Positions 36,196 through 47,427 of a stretch of 64,000 nucleotides of DNA are shown piece after piece (positions within the stretch are counted from its first letter, which is position 1; each line of letters begins with the position of its first letter). Position numbers and translations under genes: made by a program. The stretch lies in contig NW_024470327.1 in NCBI RefSeq assembly GCF_900496995.4, positions 1 through 64,000 of the forward strand, read 5' to 3'. Below the pieces are notes generated by a model, which saw nothing but the letters and a program-made list of their open reading frames with translations, was not told the DNA's origin and did no database searches. The DNA is from Aquila chrysaetos chrysaetos. Its lineage: Eukaryota; Chordata; Aves; Accipitriformes; Accipitridae.

Positions 36196-36880
36196 ACTCA
36201 CAGAATAGTTGAGGTTGGAAGGGACCTCTGGAGATCATCTAGTCCAACCCCCAGCTGAGGCAGGGTCAGCTAGAGCAGGTTGCTAAGGACCTTGTCTCAG
36301 TGGGTTTTGAATATACCCATTGATGGAGAGTCCACAACCTCCCTGGGCAACCTCTTCCAGTGTTTGACGATCCTCACAATTAAGAGCTCTTTCCTTGGGT
36401 TCAGATGGAATTTCATGTGATTTTAGCTGTGTCCATCACCCCTTGTCTTGTCACTGGAAACTACTGAGAAGAGTTTGGCTCCCTTGTCTTCATGTCCTCC
36501 CATTGGGTATTTCTATACTTTAATAAGGTCCCTCTGAGCTTTTTCTTCTGTAGACTGAACAGTCCCAGATCTCTCAGTCTTTCCTCCTATGGAAGATGCT
36601 GCAGTCCCTTAAACCATTTGTGGTCTCACCAGTGCTGAGCAGAGGGGAAGGATCACCTCCCTCCATCTGCCAGCAGTGTTTTTCCTAATGCAGCCCAGGA
36701 GGCTGTTTGCCTTTGCTGCGGGAGTGCATTTATGGCTCATGTTCAGCTGCTTGTCCTCGGGGACCCTAAGGTCCTTCTCTGCAGAGTTGCTATCTAGCTG
36801 GTCAGCCCCCAGAATAATGTCCACAGTGTGGTCAGATCACAGGCTTTCCTTCCCCAGGGACATTCTTGGCAGAAGCTTGT
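36196..36880 (-). mobile_element. CR1 LINE 3' fragment
   Basis: Begins CACAGAATAGTTGAGGTTGG, the complement of the CR1 3' end, and runs through GGAAGGGACCTCTGGAGATC to GGTCCTTCTCTGCAGAGTTG. Heavily truncated at the 5' side as usual. Confidence 0.85.
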
Positions 36881-37039
36881 CCTTCTTGTAGATGGGCTTC
36901 ACCTCTGTCACAGGCCCCACAGTGCTGCAGAGTCACCTGGGACAGCAAACCCCTCTCCTGCCAGGGCTGCACAGCCCAGGCCTGTTTCTCTCTGGCCTGG
37001 GGGACTGCAGCTTTTGCTGTCACTGTGGGAACCTCATTC

Positions 37040-37480
37040 ATCAGTGTGCTGATGACCATGCTGAAGACCATGGTGAGGCAGGCTGTCCCCCTGCAGCTCA
37101 TGGAGGTCCACGGTGGAGCAGATATGCACCTGCAGCCTGTGGAGGACCCCACATCGGAGCAGCTGGATACCCAAAGGTGGCTGTGACCCCGTGGGAAGCC
37201 CGTGCTGGAGCAGGCTCCTGACAGAACCTGTGGACCCGTGGAGAGGAGCCCACATTGGAGCAGGTTTTCTGGCAGGACTTGTGACCCCGTGGGGGACCCA
37301 TGCTGGAACAGCGTGCTCCTGAAGGACTGCACACCGTGGAAGAGACCCACGCTAGAGCAGTTCGTGAAGAAGTGCAGTCTGTGGGAAGGACCCACACTGG
37401 AGAAGTTCATGGAGAACTGTCTCCCGTGGGAGGGATCCCACACTGAAGCAGCGGAAGAGTGAGGAGTCCTCCCGCTGAGG
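37040..37480 (+). mobile_element. LTR fragment with internal repeats, opposite orientation
   Basis: Tandem units of about 50-60 bases built on GTGGGGGACCCATGCTGGA-like and GGAGCAG blocks, the reverse complement of units in the 31945 LTR family. Long frames on the minus strand here come from the repeat. Fossil. Confidence 0.6.
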
Positions 37481-38082
37481 AGCAAGGAGCAAACCCTTGC
37501 AGCAGTATATACTGGGGGACCCCCAGCTGGCAAGCAGCTGTGCAGACACCTGGGGTCATGGTGGATCCCAGGTTGACCAGTTTGGAGCCAGCGAAGTGCC
37601 CTTGGGGCATAGAAGGCTAACTGCATTCTGGGCTGCAGTAGGCAAAGCGTTGGCAGCAGGTGGAGGGAGGTGATCTCCTCTCTGCTGTGTCCAGCTCTGG
37701 GCTCCCCACTGTGAGACAGACATGGCCATACTGGAGATAACTCCCACCCCAGTACCCCCCCCGGCTCTGCCCCCAGGTTCCGTTGGTGCCAGCAGGACGG
37801 AGCTGTCCTGGCACAGGGTGGCACTGGGAGGGGGCAGAGTCTGGCCGAGCAGCGCTGTCCTGGCACCGGCACCCCGCTTCCCAGCCTTGCACACACCGGC
37901 TGGCCCCCGTCCTTGGCATCAGCCAGCGCCGTGCACGAGCGTCCTCCTGGCCTGGGCAGGATGGGACAGGCCAACTGCTGCTGCAGCTCCAGGAGGGCTC
38001 CTCCTGCGGCTCAGGGACATGCGGGCACAGCTGGGCCCCGCAGCAGTGGCATTGCTCATGACCACCATGCTCTGCTCTGCAG
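37481..38082. other. No gene recognised; upstream of the RhoGAP gene
   Basis: GC-rich DNA between the LTR fragment and the first recognisable RhoGAP-gene exon. Earlier exons of that gene could lie here but none is supported. Confidence 0.4.
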
Positions 38083-38202
38083 GGAGGCTCTCACCGATGC
38101 TGAGCCGGTGCTGAGTGTGGACGTGCGGCTGACCCAGGGCCGCAAGAGGTGCAAGAGATGCCTTCTCCTCCTCCAGGAGGAACTGGTGATCGCCAAGTTG
38201 CA
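38083..38202 (+). CDS. RhoGAP gene exon, PH domain start
   Basis: Acceptor CTCTGCAG. It codes EALTDAEPVLSVDVRLTQGR to LLLLQEELVIAKL, matching the ARHGAP20 PH start (ELTRGLQ...LFLFNDLFVVAK). It ends in phase 2 (CA) and joins in frame to the next exon, but the intron starts AT, not GT. Confidence 0.7.
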
Positions 38203-38406
38203 ATAAGACCCTCAGAGTCCAGCCGCCTTTCCCCCATACCTGGCCCTGGGACCACGGCAGGGATGCCCTGGCACCGGCCCAAGCCCCGGGACATTGGTGC
38301 TGGATGCACCAATGTCCATCCCAAGGGCAGGTGGGAGAGAGGGCTCTGCCTGGGAGGACCCCAAGGAAGCCACCTCCAGCTCGCCGCCTGCCTCTCCTCT
38401 CTGCAG

Positions 38407-38577
38407 ACGTGGCACCACCCTGTGCCCACAGCTCCGCCTGGCCCTGGACCAGCTGTGGGTGCTGAGCAGCGGGACAGAGGCGGCAGGGGAGGAAGAAGAA
38501 GAGGAGGATGGCAGCGGTGAGGGCAGCAGCTCCTTCATCCTCGCCTGGCCCACCGGCTCCTGCCTTGCCACTTTCGA
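38407..38577 (+). CDS. RhoGAP gene exon, PH domain middle
   Basis: Acceptor CTCTGCAG, donor GA|GTGAGC. It codes RGTTLCPQLRLALDQLWVLS, an acidic loop, then SSFILAWPTGSCLATF, which parallels ARHGAP20 SFVLGWPTVNFVATF. Confidence 0.8.
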
Positions 38578-39051
38578 GTGAGCCGTGGTGCCACATTCCA
38601 TGGCAGGGCTGGGCAGTATGGGGTGGTGCTGGTCCCCATCCTCTCTGGGATCTGGTAGCTGTGGTCAGGGCTAGCAAGGGTCAGGAGAGGTTCCCAGCCA
38701 TGCCCACGCCATCCTGGGAATGGCCTCTGCCCTCCGTGCAGAGCCTGGGCAGGGACCGGGCAGCACGCCGGCAGGGAGGGAGGGAGGGAGGCTGGGTTGG
38801 CCGGGTGGGGGCTGAGGGGTGGGCATTTCTACGTCCTGCATTCCCTGGTCACCTTTTGGTCACCAGAAGGGAAGGCCAAAAGGAAGAAAAGAGGGAGCCA
38901 GGGCTCTGGCAGCACCTCTGTCCTGCCCCATGGGGCTTCCTCCTGCCCCTGTGTAAGCCTTCCCCACGGGGCAGGGCTGCGCAGGCACCTGCCTCTGCCC
39001 ACGGTCTGGTGGGCAGCAGGGCCTGACGCTGTTTCTCCTCTCTTTCTGCAG

Positions 39052-39093
39052 CTCCCAGGCACTGAAGGAGCTGTGGGTGAGCACACTGCTGGG
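39052..39093 (+). CDS. RhoGAP gene exon, PH domain end
   Basis: Acceptor TTTCTGCAG, donor GG|GTAAGC. It codes DSQALKELWVSTLLG, the last PH helix (compare ARHGAP20 SSPEQKDKWLSLLQ). Confidence 0.75.
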
Positions 39094-39260
39094 GTAAGCC
39101 AGGGTGATGCTCCAGGTGCAGCCGTACGGGGCAACACAACTCTCCAGATGGGGAAAGGTGCCCCCACAGCTGCGGGCAGCTGTCAGGCAGACGAGGGATG
39201 AGTGGGGATGGAAAGCCTCTTCTGCCTCTGTTCGCATCAGGGAGAGGCCAGTGGGGAAGC

Positions 39261-39538
39261 TGTCATGGTTTAACCCCAGCCACATGGTATGGAATACCCC
39301 ATTGGCCACTTTGGGTCAGCTGCCCTGGCTCTGTCCTGTGCCAACTTCTTGTGCCCCTCCAGCTTTCTCGCTGGCTGGGCATGAGAAGCTGAAAAATCCT
39401 TGACTTTAGACTAAAGACTACTTAGCAACAACTGAAAACATCAGTGTTATCAACATTCTTCACATACTGAACTCAAAACGTAGCACTGTACCAGCTACTA
39501 GGAAGACAATTGACTCTATCCCAGCTGAAACCAGGACA
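39261..39538 (-). mobile_element. Internally deleted solo LTR in a RhoGAP-gene intron
   Basis: Begins TGTCATGGTTTAACCCCAGC and ends AAACCAGGACA, the same family as 30915-31503, but only 278 bases because the middle is missing. GAAGC flanks both sides (39256-39260 and 39539-39543). Fossil. Confidence 0.85.
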
Positions 39539-39698
39539 GAAGCAGAGCTGAGTGCCTGGCAGGCAGGAGCTCTGCAGGGAGCTGTGCTCTCTGCTTGGTT
39601 CCAGGGCGGTACCCGGGGGTGGTTCAGAATCCCTTTTGCTGGAAGGAGAAGCAGTGGCTTGGGGCTCACTCTTTTTTCTGTCCCTTCCCGTTGCACAG

Positions 39699-39790
39699 GC
39701 AAGCAGAAGGAATGAAGAGAGCCCCGGTGATGTGACTGCCCTCCATCACACGCCTGCAGCAGAAGCTGAGTCACCGCCATGCCAAGTGTC
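39699..39790 (+). pseudogene. RhoGAP gene exon with stop
   Basis: After acceptor TTGCACAG, one frame reads MKRAPVM, TGA at 39733-39735, then LPSITRLQQKLSHRHAK. I chose this frame for its resemblance to the family's charged linker. The 3' boundary is unsure. Confidence 0.45.
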
Positions 39791-39886
39791 GCTCTCATCT
39801 CGGCTCTGTCCCCTGAGCACTGGTCCTCCAGCTGAGCAGCAGAGGCATCACTTCTCACCTTCTTCCTCTCCTTCTCTCTTGCCCAG

Positions 39887-39940
39887 TGGAGGACATTAAG
39901 GGCCAGAAGCCCGGAGACCCTGATCGAGGGCCAGACAAAG
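39887..39940 (+). CDS. RhoGAP gene exon, LIEGQTK linker
   Basis: Acceptor TTGCCCAG, donor AAG|GTGAGC. It codes WRTLRARSPETLIEGQTK. TAGAP has METLIECQSEGD in a comparable place before the RhoGAP core. Confidence 0.5.
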
Positions 39941-40950
39941 GTGAGCAAAGGTGAGAATGGCTGCCTTTCACCTGCTTCTCACTGTGCCAGAGTGCCAGGG
40001 ATCTCTGGCAAGTGGGGTGACCTTCTGCAGGGAGCTGAGAGGGTTGGGGAGCCACGAGGAACACCAGCACGTCCTTGCTGGCGGTGCTGGGAGGAAACCT
40101 GCTGCGCAGGGCAGAGAGCCCAGCAGGGCAGAGGGTCCCAGATCTGCTGCGCTCAGGCTGCTGGTGCCGGGTGGCAGCTTGCCGGTGGCCCTTTCTGCTG
40201 CAGGGCTGCTCTCTAAGCACAGCCTGGTTCTCGCAGGATCATCCCAAGCAAAGGCCTCCGTCAGTCCCTTCTGGCAATGGAGGGGGATGTTGCTACTCGG
40301 CAGGTGAGTTTGGAAAAGACAGGCAGGGAGGGCCGCCTTTCCTCCTGCAACCAGCACTTCTGCAGAACATGGGATGCTGCTGTGGCTGCCTTTTGCCTGA
40401 GCAAGTCTGTTCCCATCGCTGTGCAGCAGGAGAGAGCTGAGCCCTTGGGGTCCCTTCGTTCCCACCTGAAGTCCCACCCTTGCATGCAGGGGCAGAGGGG
40501 ACATTGGCAAGCGGTCAAGGTGCTGCCTGCCTCTGCTCCATCCTCAGAGCTGGGCAGATGGGTCCTTGCTTGTCAGCTGGAGTCAGCAGGAGAAGAGCTC
40601 CCTTGTCCCCTGAGTGTCACCTTGCAGGTTTGGCACCCAAAGGGAGGATGTCACCTGGACGAGGAAGGACACCCTCTTGACAGTGGCCACTGAACATGGT
40701 TCTCCAAGGACATGGAGTCTCTGCTGCTGCGCGCAGCTTGGAGGAGGGCAGGGCGAGGGCTGGGCCAGGCTGTCACGGTGTAACACCAACTCTCAGGAGC
40801 CCCAGAGTCGGAGCTGCGGTTCCAGCTGCCCGCTCCCTGCCCGTCCTGCCACACCGCTCTGTGCCACGCGGCAGGCAGGGCAGGGCAGGCTCCGAGAGCG
40901 CTGGCCTGGCAGTCTCCATTGACGGGGTCTTGCTCTGTTTTCCTTTGCAG

Positions 40951-41029
40951 CTGGAGGGAGCAGGAGGAGGAGGAGAAGGGGGCTGCCCCTCTGTGGGGAG
41001 AACGGCACACTGCCCCAGCCCATCCAGGT
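40951..41029 (+). CDS. RhoGAP gene exon before the core
   Basis: Acceptor CTTTGCAG, donor CAG|GTAAGC. The frame ends RRGLPLCGENGTLPQPIQ, matching TAGAP QPLSIICGDSDTLPRPIQ. The other frames, although open, do not fit. Confidence 0.75.
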
Positions 41030-41261
41030 AAGCCAGCCTGGACAGGGGGTCCCCAGCCCTGTGCCTTCTCGGAGAGGCGGTATCCCCAGGAGAGGAACCG
41101 GGAGCTCTGGGGATAGGGGATTTGGCTCTTCGCCCCCAGCACACCCTTTTGGTGCCAGCCCGCTTGGGGAGGCAAGGAGCCAGGTCTGGGGCAGTGCTCT
41201 GGCCACTGCTGTTGCAAGGCAGCTCCCCAGCCAAGTGACTGTCGTCCTGCCTCTCCTGCAG

Positions 41262-41423
41262 GAGCTGCTGGCTGTCCTGCACCAGGAAGGGCCATCGACA
41301 GAGGGCATATTCCGGAGGGCTGCCAGCGGGACGGCGCTTCGGGAGCTGAGGGAGGCCCTGGATGGCGGTGTGGACCTCGACCTGGGAAGCCAGCCTGTGC
41401 TCCTGCTGGCCGTCATCTTGAAG
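41262..41423 (+). CDS. RhoGAP core exon 1, arginine finger
   Basis: Acceptor CTCCTGCAG, donor AAG|GTGAGC. It codes ELLAVLHQEGPSTEGIFRRA to LLLAVILK. The Arg in GIFR is the catalytic finger inserted into the GTPase active site. Confidence 0.9.
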
Positions 41424-41507
41424 GTGAGCGCGTCTGGCCTGCAGCTGGAAGAGCTCCTGGCTGGCCTGGAGTGTTCAGAGGCTCACCTGGAGCCCTTGGC
41501 ACTGCAG

Positions 41508-41621
41508 GACTTCCTCCGAAGCATCCCCAGTAAACTCCTTGTGACCAACCTCTACGCAGAGTGGATGACGGCGATGGAGAGGACAAGCAAGCAGGAGAAG
41601 GTGGAAGAGTTGGAAGCCTAC
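41508..41621 (+). CDS. RhoGAP core exon 2
   Basis: Acceptor GCACTGCAG. It codes DFLRSIPSKLLVTNLYAEWM to VEELEAY before GTGTGG. The line-up with TAGAP needs no gaps. Confidence 0.85.
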
Positions 41622-41788
41622 GTGTGGCCAGCAGCCTGCCTGTTTAGCAGGAGCACTGACCGCTGGCTGAGAGCACCTGCAAAGCTGTGCAACACAGCCG
41701 CTGGCTCCCACCTGCCTTGTGCAAGCCTGGGGAACAGCTGTGGGCAACATCTGCTTTATTGACGTTGTGTTCCTGTTCCCTCAGGGAG

Positions 41789-41980
41789 GCCGACAAGTTG
41801 CCTGCAGCAAATCTCCTCGTCCTCAAGCGGCTGCTGTCCCTGCTCCAGCATATCGACCACAACGTGTGCACCAGCAGGATGAGCTGCAGCAGTCTGGCCA
41901 TCTGCGTTGGGGCAAAGCTGCTGAGCCCAGCCAACGAGGACCTGCTCCTGCTGGAGCTGCTGCTGGAGGTGACTGACAAG
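41789..41980 (+). CDS. RhoGAP core exon 3
   Basis: Codes ADKLPAANLLVLKRLLSLLQ to LLLEVTDK before GTACGC. Taking the acceptor as CAGGGAG rather than CAG four bases earlier keeps both frame and TAGAP alignment. The conserved core Asn position reads AICVGAKLL. Confidence 0.8.
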
Positions 41981-42207
41981 GTACGCTGTATTTCCCGTCC
42001 GGCTGCAGCCTTCCCGGCCCACCAGAGCTTGGCCCTTCAGAGGTCCCTGGCTGCCTCCTCTCTTGTGCAAATGCTGGTGGGGTGGCTGCCTGGAAGAGCA
42101 GACCTGCAGCAACAGCCTTCTGCGCAGAGGCAAGTGTCAGGTGTGGGAAAGGCTGCTTCACACGTTTTCAGGCACTTGCGCTGAAAGCAAGGCTTTCCTG
42201 TGTGCAG

Positions 42208-42325
42208 GTGAATGTGCTAGTGGAGTTCCTGATTGAAAACTGCAGGAAAATCTTTGGGGAGGAGATGGCTGGCCTTTCCAGTCCACCAGTCGAGGAGTTG
42301 CCAGCGCCCTTGGGCGGATCCACAG
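42208..42325 (+). CDS. RhoGAP core exon 4
   Basis: Acceptor TGTGCAG, donor G|GTATGA. It codes VNVLVEFLIENCRKIFGEEM and a Pro/Ser-rich end. It matches TAGAP VKTLVEFLIDNCFEIFGENI. Confidence 0.85.
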
Positions 42326-42452
42326 GTATGAGGAGGGACTGAGGGTTGTCACAGCCTGAGCAGACAGCCGGTGTAGGGCTTCAGGTGGGTTTTGCTTTAG
42401 CTGTTGTCCACTTCCAACAAGTCACTTTGCTGCACATGCTGTTGCTTTCCAG

Positions 42453-42598
42453 AGCTGCCTTTGGAAGAGCAATGTGGCCCTGCAGGCGAAGCAGACGTGG
42501 AGCACCAGGCAAAAGCCTTCCTGGACGCACCACCCTCTCTGCTCATCCTCCAGAAAGCAGTAGGGGCAGACACAGGGATGGGATGGGAAACAGCAGAG
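42453..42598 (+). CDS. RhoGAP gene tail exon
   Basis: Acceptor GCTTTCCAG, donor GAG|GTATGG. It codes ELPLEEQCGPAGEADVEHQA to GMGWETAE. No domain. Kept for its clean splice frame. Confidence 0.5.
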
Positions 42599-42789
42599 GT
42601 ATGGCAGCTCCACAAACACTGGGACAACATGTCTCATGTAGGAGGGGAGTTCCTGATGAGTCCAAGTAGCTGCTGTGCCTCTTCCTGGCATTCCATCTCT
42701 TGTGGCTTTCTGTGGGTTTGGGGTTTTTTTTCCCACTGGCATGATACATTGTAAGTAAAACTGGAATGGTTGTTTCTCAAATGCATTAG

Positions 42790-43022
42790 GCATGTGCTTA
42801 ACCAAGGGAAATACCTACAAAGTACCTCCAGAAAGAGAGATTTCAAAAGCAAAGCCTCCGACCGCAGAAGGTGGTATTGCACCAAAGGGATATCCTCAGA
42901 GCTCTGTCTCGGGAGGGCAGAAGAAACCCCGGCAGAATGAAGTGGGCAAGCCTTTTCTTGCCCAGAGGGGGACCACAGGCTCCCTGCTGAATGGCCCCCA
43001 CAAGCGCCACACACCTGTGTGA
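42790..43022 (+). CDS. RhoGAP gene tail exon, KVPPEREISKAKPP
   Basis: Open frame MCLTKGNTYKVPPEREISKA to HKRHTPV and TGA at the end. It is lysine- and proline-rich with no known fold. It may end the protein, or be skipped for the exon-like blocks at 43195-43272 (TPETTVDSLVCTEELKSPSE) and 43376-43518 (Lys/Glu-rich). Confidence 0.5.
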
Positions 43023-43915
43023 ACATCGTGTTCCAAAGGGAAGCCCTTGGAAGACAGGGCTAATGCAAACCGGCCAAAGGGATCTTCTCTGTAGAGCTAT
43101 GGTAGCAATTTGCCAAACAGTCGCTTACTACTCCAGGGCGTCCCTTGCCACCTGCTAACGCCAAGGTTTCTGGTTTAGGCACCTGTTGTTTTGCCTCCAG
43201 CCACCCCAGAGACCACAGTGGACTCCCTGGTATGCACAGAAGAACTCAAGAGCCCTTCAGAGGAAAGCAGGTAAAATGAGTCAGCTTTGGTTAAATCCAG
43301 AACTGATTCCAGTTGATCCTGGCTTTACCTATCTAATCACACTGTGGGATGGAAAGGTTTGCAGGCTCCCCCCAGGAAAATGAAAACCGAAGAAAAAGAA
43401 AGAGAAAAGAGGCCTGGGCAGAGGAGAGGGAATGCCAACAAGAAAAGGAAAGAAGGAAGAGAGAAAAAGATGGGGACTGAAAGAAAGCAGGAAGGGCCAG
43501 AAGGTGAAGAAGCCCAGGTGTGTACCAGGCTCTGCTGCCCGTCTTTCCCAACTCTGAACACTGCTCTACATCAGTCGAAGTCGCTGGCAAGGACGGCAAG
43601 GGACAGTGCTGCACAGGCTTTGGAAATAACGCCGTGGCAGCTCCCCAGGGGCTCCCCATCGAGCCCTGCTGCGTGGTATTACCCATGGGGATAAGGGGCC
43701 AGAGCCATCCTGTAGTCAATGCCAGCAATGGCTCTCTCTTCGGGGCTGAAAACAAATCCTTGTCGACTGTGTTCCCCAAAGAAAGGGGAACCAAGTCATG
43801 CCTGTTCCTGCCTTTGTGGGTTTATCAGTGCTTTCTGACTCTATCGTTGTAGGTGCCAGTTTCCGGGTACTGGCTGAACCACGGTGACTCCCAGGTTCCC
43901 GCGCTTCATGTCCAC

Positions 43916-43921
43916 AATAAA
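43916..43921 (+). terminator. Poly(A) signal of the RhoGAP gene
   Basis: AATAAA in CCACAATAAAAGG. It is the only good poly(A) signal after the last plausible exon. Confidence 0.6.
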
Positions 43922-44080
43922 AGGATATTTTCTCTTTTCTGACTGCGTCTGCTGTGTGATCTTCTGGCTGAGGTAGAGTTTGTTTTGTGATGAATTGTAT
44001 TGGAGGAGTTTGGGATCATCCCTTGTCCCAGAATCCTTTCCAGCAGGCATCAGGGCTGAGTTCAGGGGCTTTAGGAGTAA

Positions 44081-44590
44081 AGCACAGAATCACACAGAAT
44101 GGCTGAGGTTAGGAGGGACCTGTGGAGGTCATCTGGTCCAACCCCTCCACTCAAGCAGGGTCACCTAGAGCAGGTTGCCCAGGACTATGTCCCCTTGGGT
44201 TTTGAGTATCTCCAAGGATGGAGAGCCCACAACCTCCCTGGGCATCCCGTGCCAGCGTTTGTCCCCTCTGACAGCAAAGTTGTTTTCTCATGTGCAGCTG
44301 GCATATCATGTGCTTTAATTTGCGCCTGTTGCTTCGGGTACTCTCAGTGCACACTCCTGAGAAGAGCCTGGCTCCCTCATCTTCCTTCCCTCCCAGAAGC
44401 TTTTTATACACATTGACAATACACCTCCCCTCCCCTCCAGTCTTCTCTTCCCCCAGCTGGAGAGCGCCAGCTCTCTCAGCCTCTCCTCACATGGCAACAA
44501 GAAGGAGAATTTCCACCGGTCCTCTTTTGGACACTTTCGGAAGGCCTCCCTCCCTCTCAGATAAGAAATTTGAGCCATTAATCTACATCT
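44081..44590 (-). mobile_element. CR1 LINE 3' fragment
   Basis: Starts AGCACAGAATCACACAGAAT and reads GGTTAGGAGGGACCTGTGGA, CAACCTCCCTGGGCATCC and CTCAGCCTCTCCTCACATGG, the complement of a CR1 tail. Confidence 0.88.
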
Positions 44591-46574
44591 AGGTTTCCTC
44601 ATCAGCTGTGCAATTGCAGTTTGATGTGGTGGTGCAGAAACAAAAGTGGAAGGAGCTACCATCTGTCACCTACCATGAAGGTCAGCTGTAGCGGAGAGGA
44701 TGCGTTCGTTGATTTGCTACCTCTGTAACAGCAAGCCCATGCTCAATTGGGAATTCAACTGCAGGTTCCTCCTCTCATCCCAGCCAGGTCCCTTAGTGGT
44801 CCCTTGGCTTTCCTGGCTGCTCTGCTGGTTCCCTACTGGCACAAACCAGAGAGGAAACCGTGCAGTGCTCAGCTCTTCAAGGGCTGACATAACGAGTAAA
44901 AGGGGCAAAACTTTTCTCTCTTGTTGCCCGAGCTGAGGAGGATATGTTTTTAGTGACACCAAAGGCTTTTGTGACTCTGTCATGTTTTTCTTCTTTTGTT
45001 GCATTTTTTTTAATTTAGAGGAAAATTAATCAAGGCATCCAGAACGATTCTAGGCTTGATGGCGTCAAAATAAGCCCAAAATCAGTTTGGAAGACTGACA
45101 TTTCAAACTCTTCTTTCACTGTAAGACATTCCAGAACAGCCACAAAGTTACAGGCTCAGAGCTGAAACCCAGTGTTGTGGCTGACGTGAAATTTTTTCTC
45201 ACTTCTTTTTTTCATCCACTGGTAGTTATTGGAGGAAAAAAGGGGATTTCTTTCAAAATAGAACATTTCTTTTCCTCTGTCCTCCTTCTTCTTTACCTGT
45301 CATCTGAATGCTGGTGGTTTTAATGTGGGGGTATTTTAGTGCTGTGTCACTGTAGTAATAGCTGTGATAGAGACGCTTACCGTAGGACAGGTAGAAGTTG
45401 ACAGTGGAGATCATCAGGCTGGAGAAGTCAAAGGAAAAAGCAGGGGGCTGGCATTGCCTGGAGAGGGAGGGTCCAGTTTCCAAACTAGGTCAGCTTGTGC
45501 CCTCATCTCCCAAGCAGCACGTGAATCACACGCGTGGACTGCAAAGCAGTGTGACCCCTAGAAAAAGCTCCAGGTTGCCCAGCAGCATTGAATGGGAATT
45601 CAGCCCTTGCCAGCGGGAAGGAAACAAGCCCTGCAAGCACATGCTGAGGCATGAGACCTTGACTGGGGCTAAGGGCTATGTCAGGGGACCCACGTGAGAC
45701 CCCCAGCCCCTGGAGTGGTGGCTGGAGGACGGGTAGGTCAAAGGACCCTGATGGGAGCCCTGCAGGGCCTCGTCCGTTGGACCGACGGGCACCTTCCCTT
45801 GTCACACAGAGCATCTCATGGGCTGGAAAAGGGATGCTCTGGAGATGCTCTTCCCTGCGCTGGGGTCCCAGGGAAATTACAAGGCCTCACCGAGGAAGCT
45901 GTGTGGTCCATTTAACTCTCCCCTCTCCAGCAAGGCTATGAAGACGATTTAAATCAAGGGAACCTGTCTAGAGAATGAGGAAGCAGTAAAATGTCAGCAT
46001 GCTGGACGAATCAGCAGTGGATCACCCTGTGCTGCCCTTGCAACTATGGTCCAACCCCGCTCCCACCTCTGTGTGCACTTTCCGAGGTGACCGGTCCCTG
46101 CCCTCCTGCCCTGGTTGTGCTTTGTAGCTCTTGGCAGGGTTTTCAGGGAGTTTGGCCCTTGGTTTCTGCTCCTCAAAATATGGTTCCTTTCCACGAGCTT
46201 TCCAGCCTGTCCCTGCCAAAGGGCCAGCCCAATTCAGCACCCGTCACCAGGCACCCCAGGGCTGGGTCCATACTCCCGCTCACAGCAGTCGTGACACAAC
46301 CAGCTTTCGCAGCTGCAATACTGTCATGAGTCCAGAGCTCTTGGCTGTCCCACACAGCGTGTCCCGACAGTCCACGTCCACAGAGGAACATACAACTATT
46401 GCCTTGTGTTTGCTGCAAGAGGGAAAAAAAAACCTTAGCAGCCCCAGACTCCTCCAAGGAAGCCACCTGAGCAGTTTTGTGTATGTTGGAGGCAGGTCAA
46501 TGCCCGGTAGCTCCCTGGGACTCCTCCCAGGCATCGCCCGGGGTGTTTTGTCCTCCCACTGTAGGGAGCAAAAA
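44591..46574. other. No gene recognised
   Basis: Unique-looking DNA of mixed composition between two CR1 tails. No supported exon or RNA gene. Confidence 0.4.
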
Positions 46575-47250
46575 TGACAGAAACATAGAATGGCTTGGGT
46601 TGGAAGGGACCTTCAAAGATCATCTGGTCTACCCCACCCCCCGCCATCAGCAGGGACATCTTCTACTAGACCAGCTTGCTCAAAGCCCCCTCCAACCTGA
46701 CTTTGAACGCTTCTAACGATGGGGCATCCACAGCTTCTCTGGACAACCGGTTCCAGTGTCTCACCACCCTCAGCGTAAACATTTCTTCCTTATGTCCAAT
46801 CTAAACCTACCCTCCTTCAGTTTAAAACCCTCACCCCTTCTCCTGTCACTACAGGCCCCGGTAAAAAGTCTCTCTGTGCCTTTCTCAGAAGTCCCCTTCA
46901 CACACTGAAAGGCCGCAGTTAAGGTCTCCCTGGAGCCTTCTCTTCTCCAGGCGCAACACCCCAACTCTCTCAGCCTTTCTGCACAGGAGAGGTCTTCCAG
47001 CCCTGGGATCATTTTTGTGGCCTCCTCTGGACCCGCTCCAGCAGCTCCGTGTCTTTCTTGCGCTGGGGACCCCAGAGCTGGATGCAGTGCTTCAGGTGGG
47101 GTCTCAGGAGAGCGGAGGAGAGGGGCAGAATCCCTTCCCTTGACCTGCTGGCCATGCTGCTTTTGATGCAGCCCAGGATACGGTTGGCTTTCCGGGCTGC
47201 AAGCGCACATTGCCAGCTCATGTCCAGCTTTTCATCCACCAGCGCACCCC
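46575..47250 (-). mobile_element. CR1 LINE 3' fragment, longer copy
   Basis: Begins GAAACATAGAATGGCTTGGG, with GGAAGGGACCTTCAAAGATC, CAACCGGTTCCAGTGTCTCA and TCCAGCTTTTCATCCACCAG. The minus-strand frame shows the CR1 ORF2 C-terminus ([18 protein letters not shown]). Confidence 0.9.
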
Positions 47251-47254
47251 CAGC

Positions 47255-47427
47255 TTACTCGCTGGCAGGGCAGCGTGGGAACAGAGTAGGCCTTGGGGCC
47301 GTGCAAGCAGCGTTCAGCAATAGCTAAAACATGGGTGCGCTACCAACACTGGTTTGGTCACACATCCAAAACTCGGCACCCTACGTGCTGCTAGGAAGAA
47401 AATCACTCCATCCCAGCCAAAAGCAGA
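47255..47427 (-). mobile_element. LTR tail fragment
   Basis: Ends CATCCCAGCCAAAAGCAGAACA after AGCAATAGCTAAAACATG and GCTGCTAGGAAGAAAATCAC, the end of the LTR family at 30915-31503. It joins straight onto the CR1. Fossil. Confidence 0.55.

Larger units (their letters stand above)
38083..43940 (+). pseudogene. TAGAP/ARHGAP20-like RhoGAP gene, probably decaying
   Basis: A multi-exon gene for a Rho GTPase-activating protein, which would speed GTP hydrolysis by Rho-family GTPases. In order: a PH-like domain over three exons (38083-39093), a short region of uncertain fold, an exon with GLPLCGENGTLPQPIQ (to 41029), the RhoGAP core over four exons (41262-42325) and a low-complexity tail. The core follows human TAGAP closely, including PSTEGIFRRAA with the arginine finger, KDFLRSIP and VEFLIENC. 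The usual core Asn is replaced in AICVGAKLL. Against function: the first exon's donor reads ATAAGA instead of GTAAGA, and the 39699 exon has an in-frame TGA. Birds carry several such copies, and this may be a dying one. First exon(s) not found. Confidence 0.8.

Noticed and set aside
36832-37974. 380-codon minus-strand frame
   Set aside because: Made of LTR tandem repeats and GC-rich flank. No domain is recognisable.
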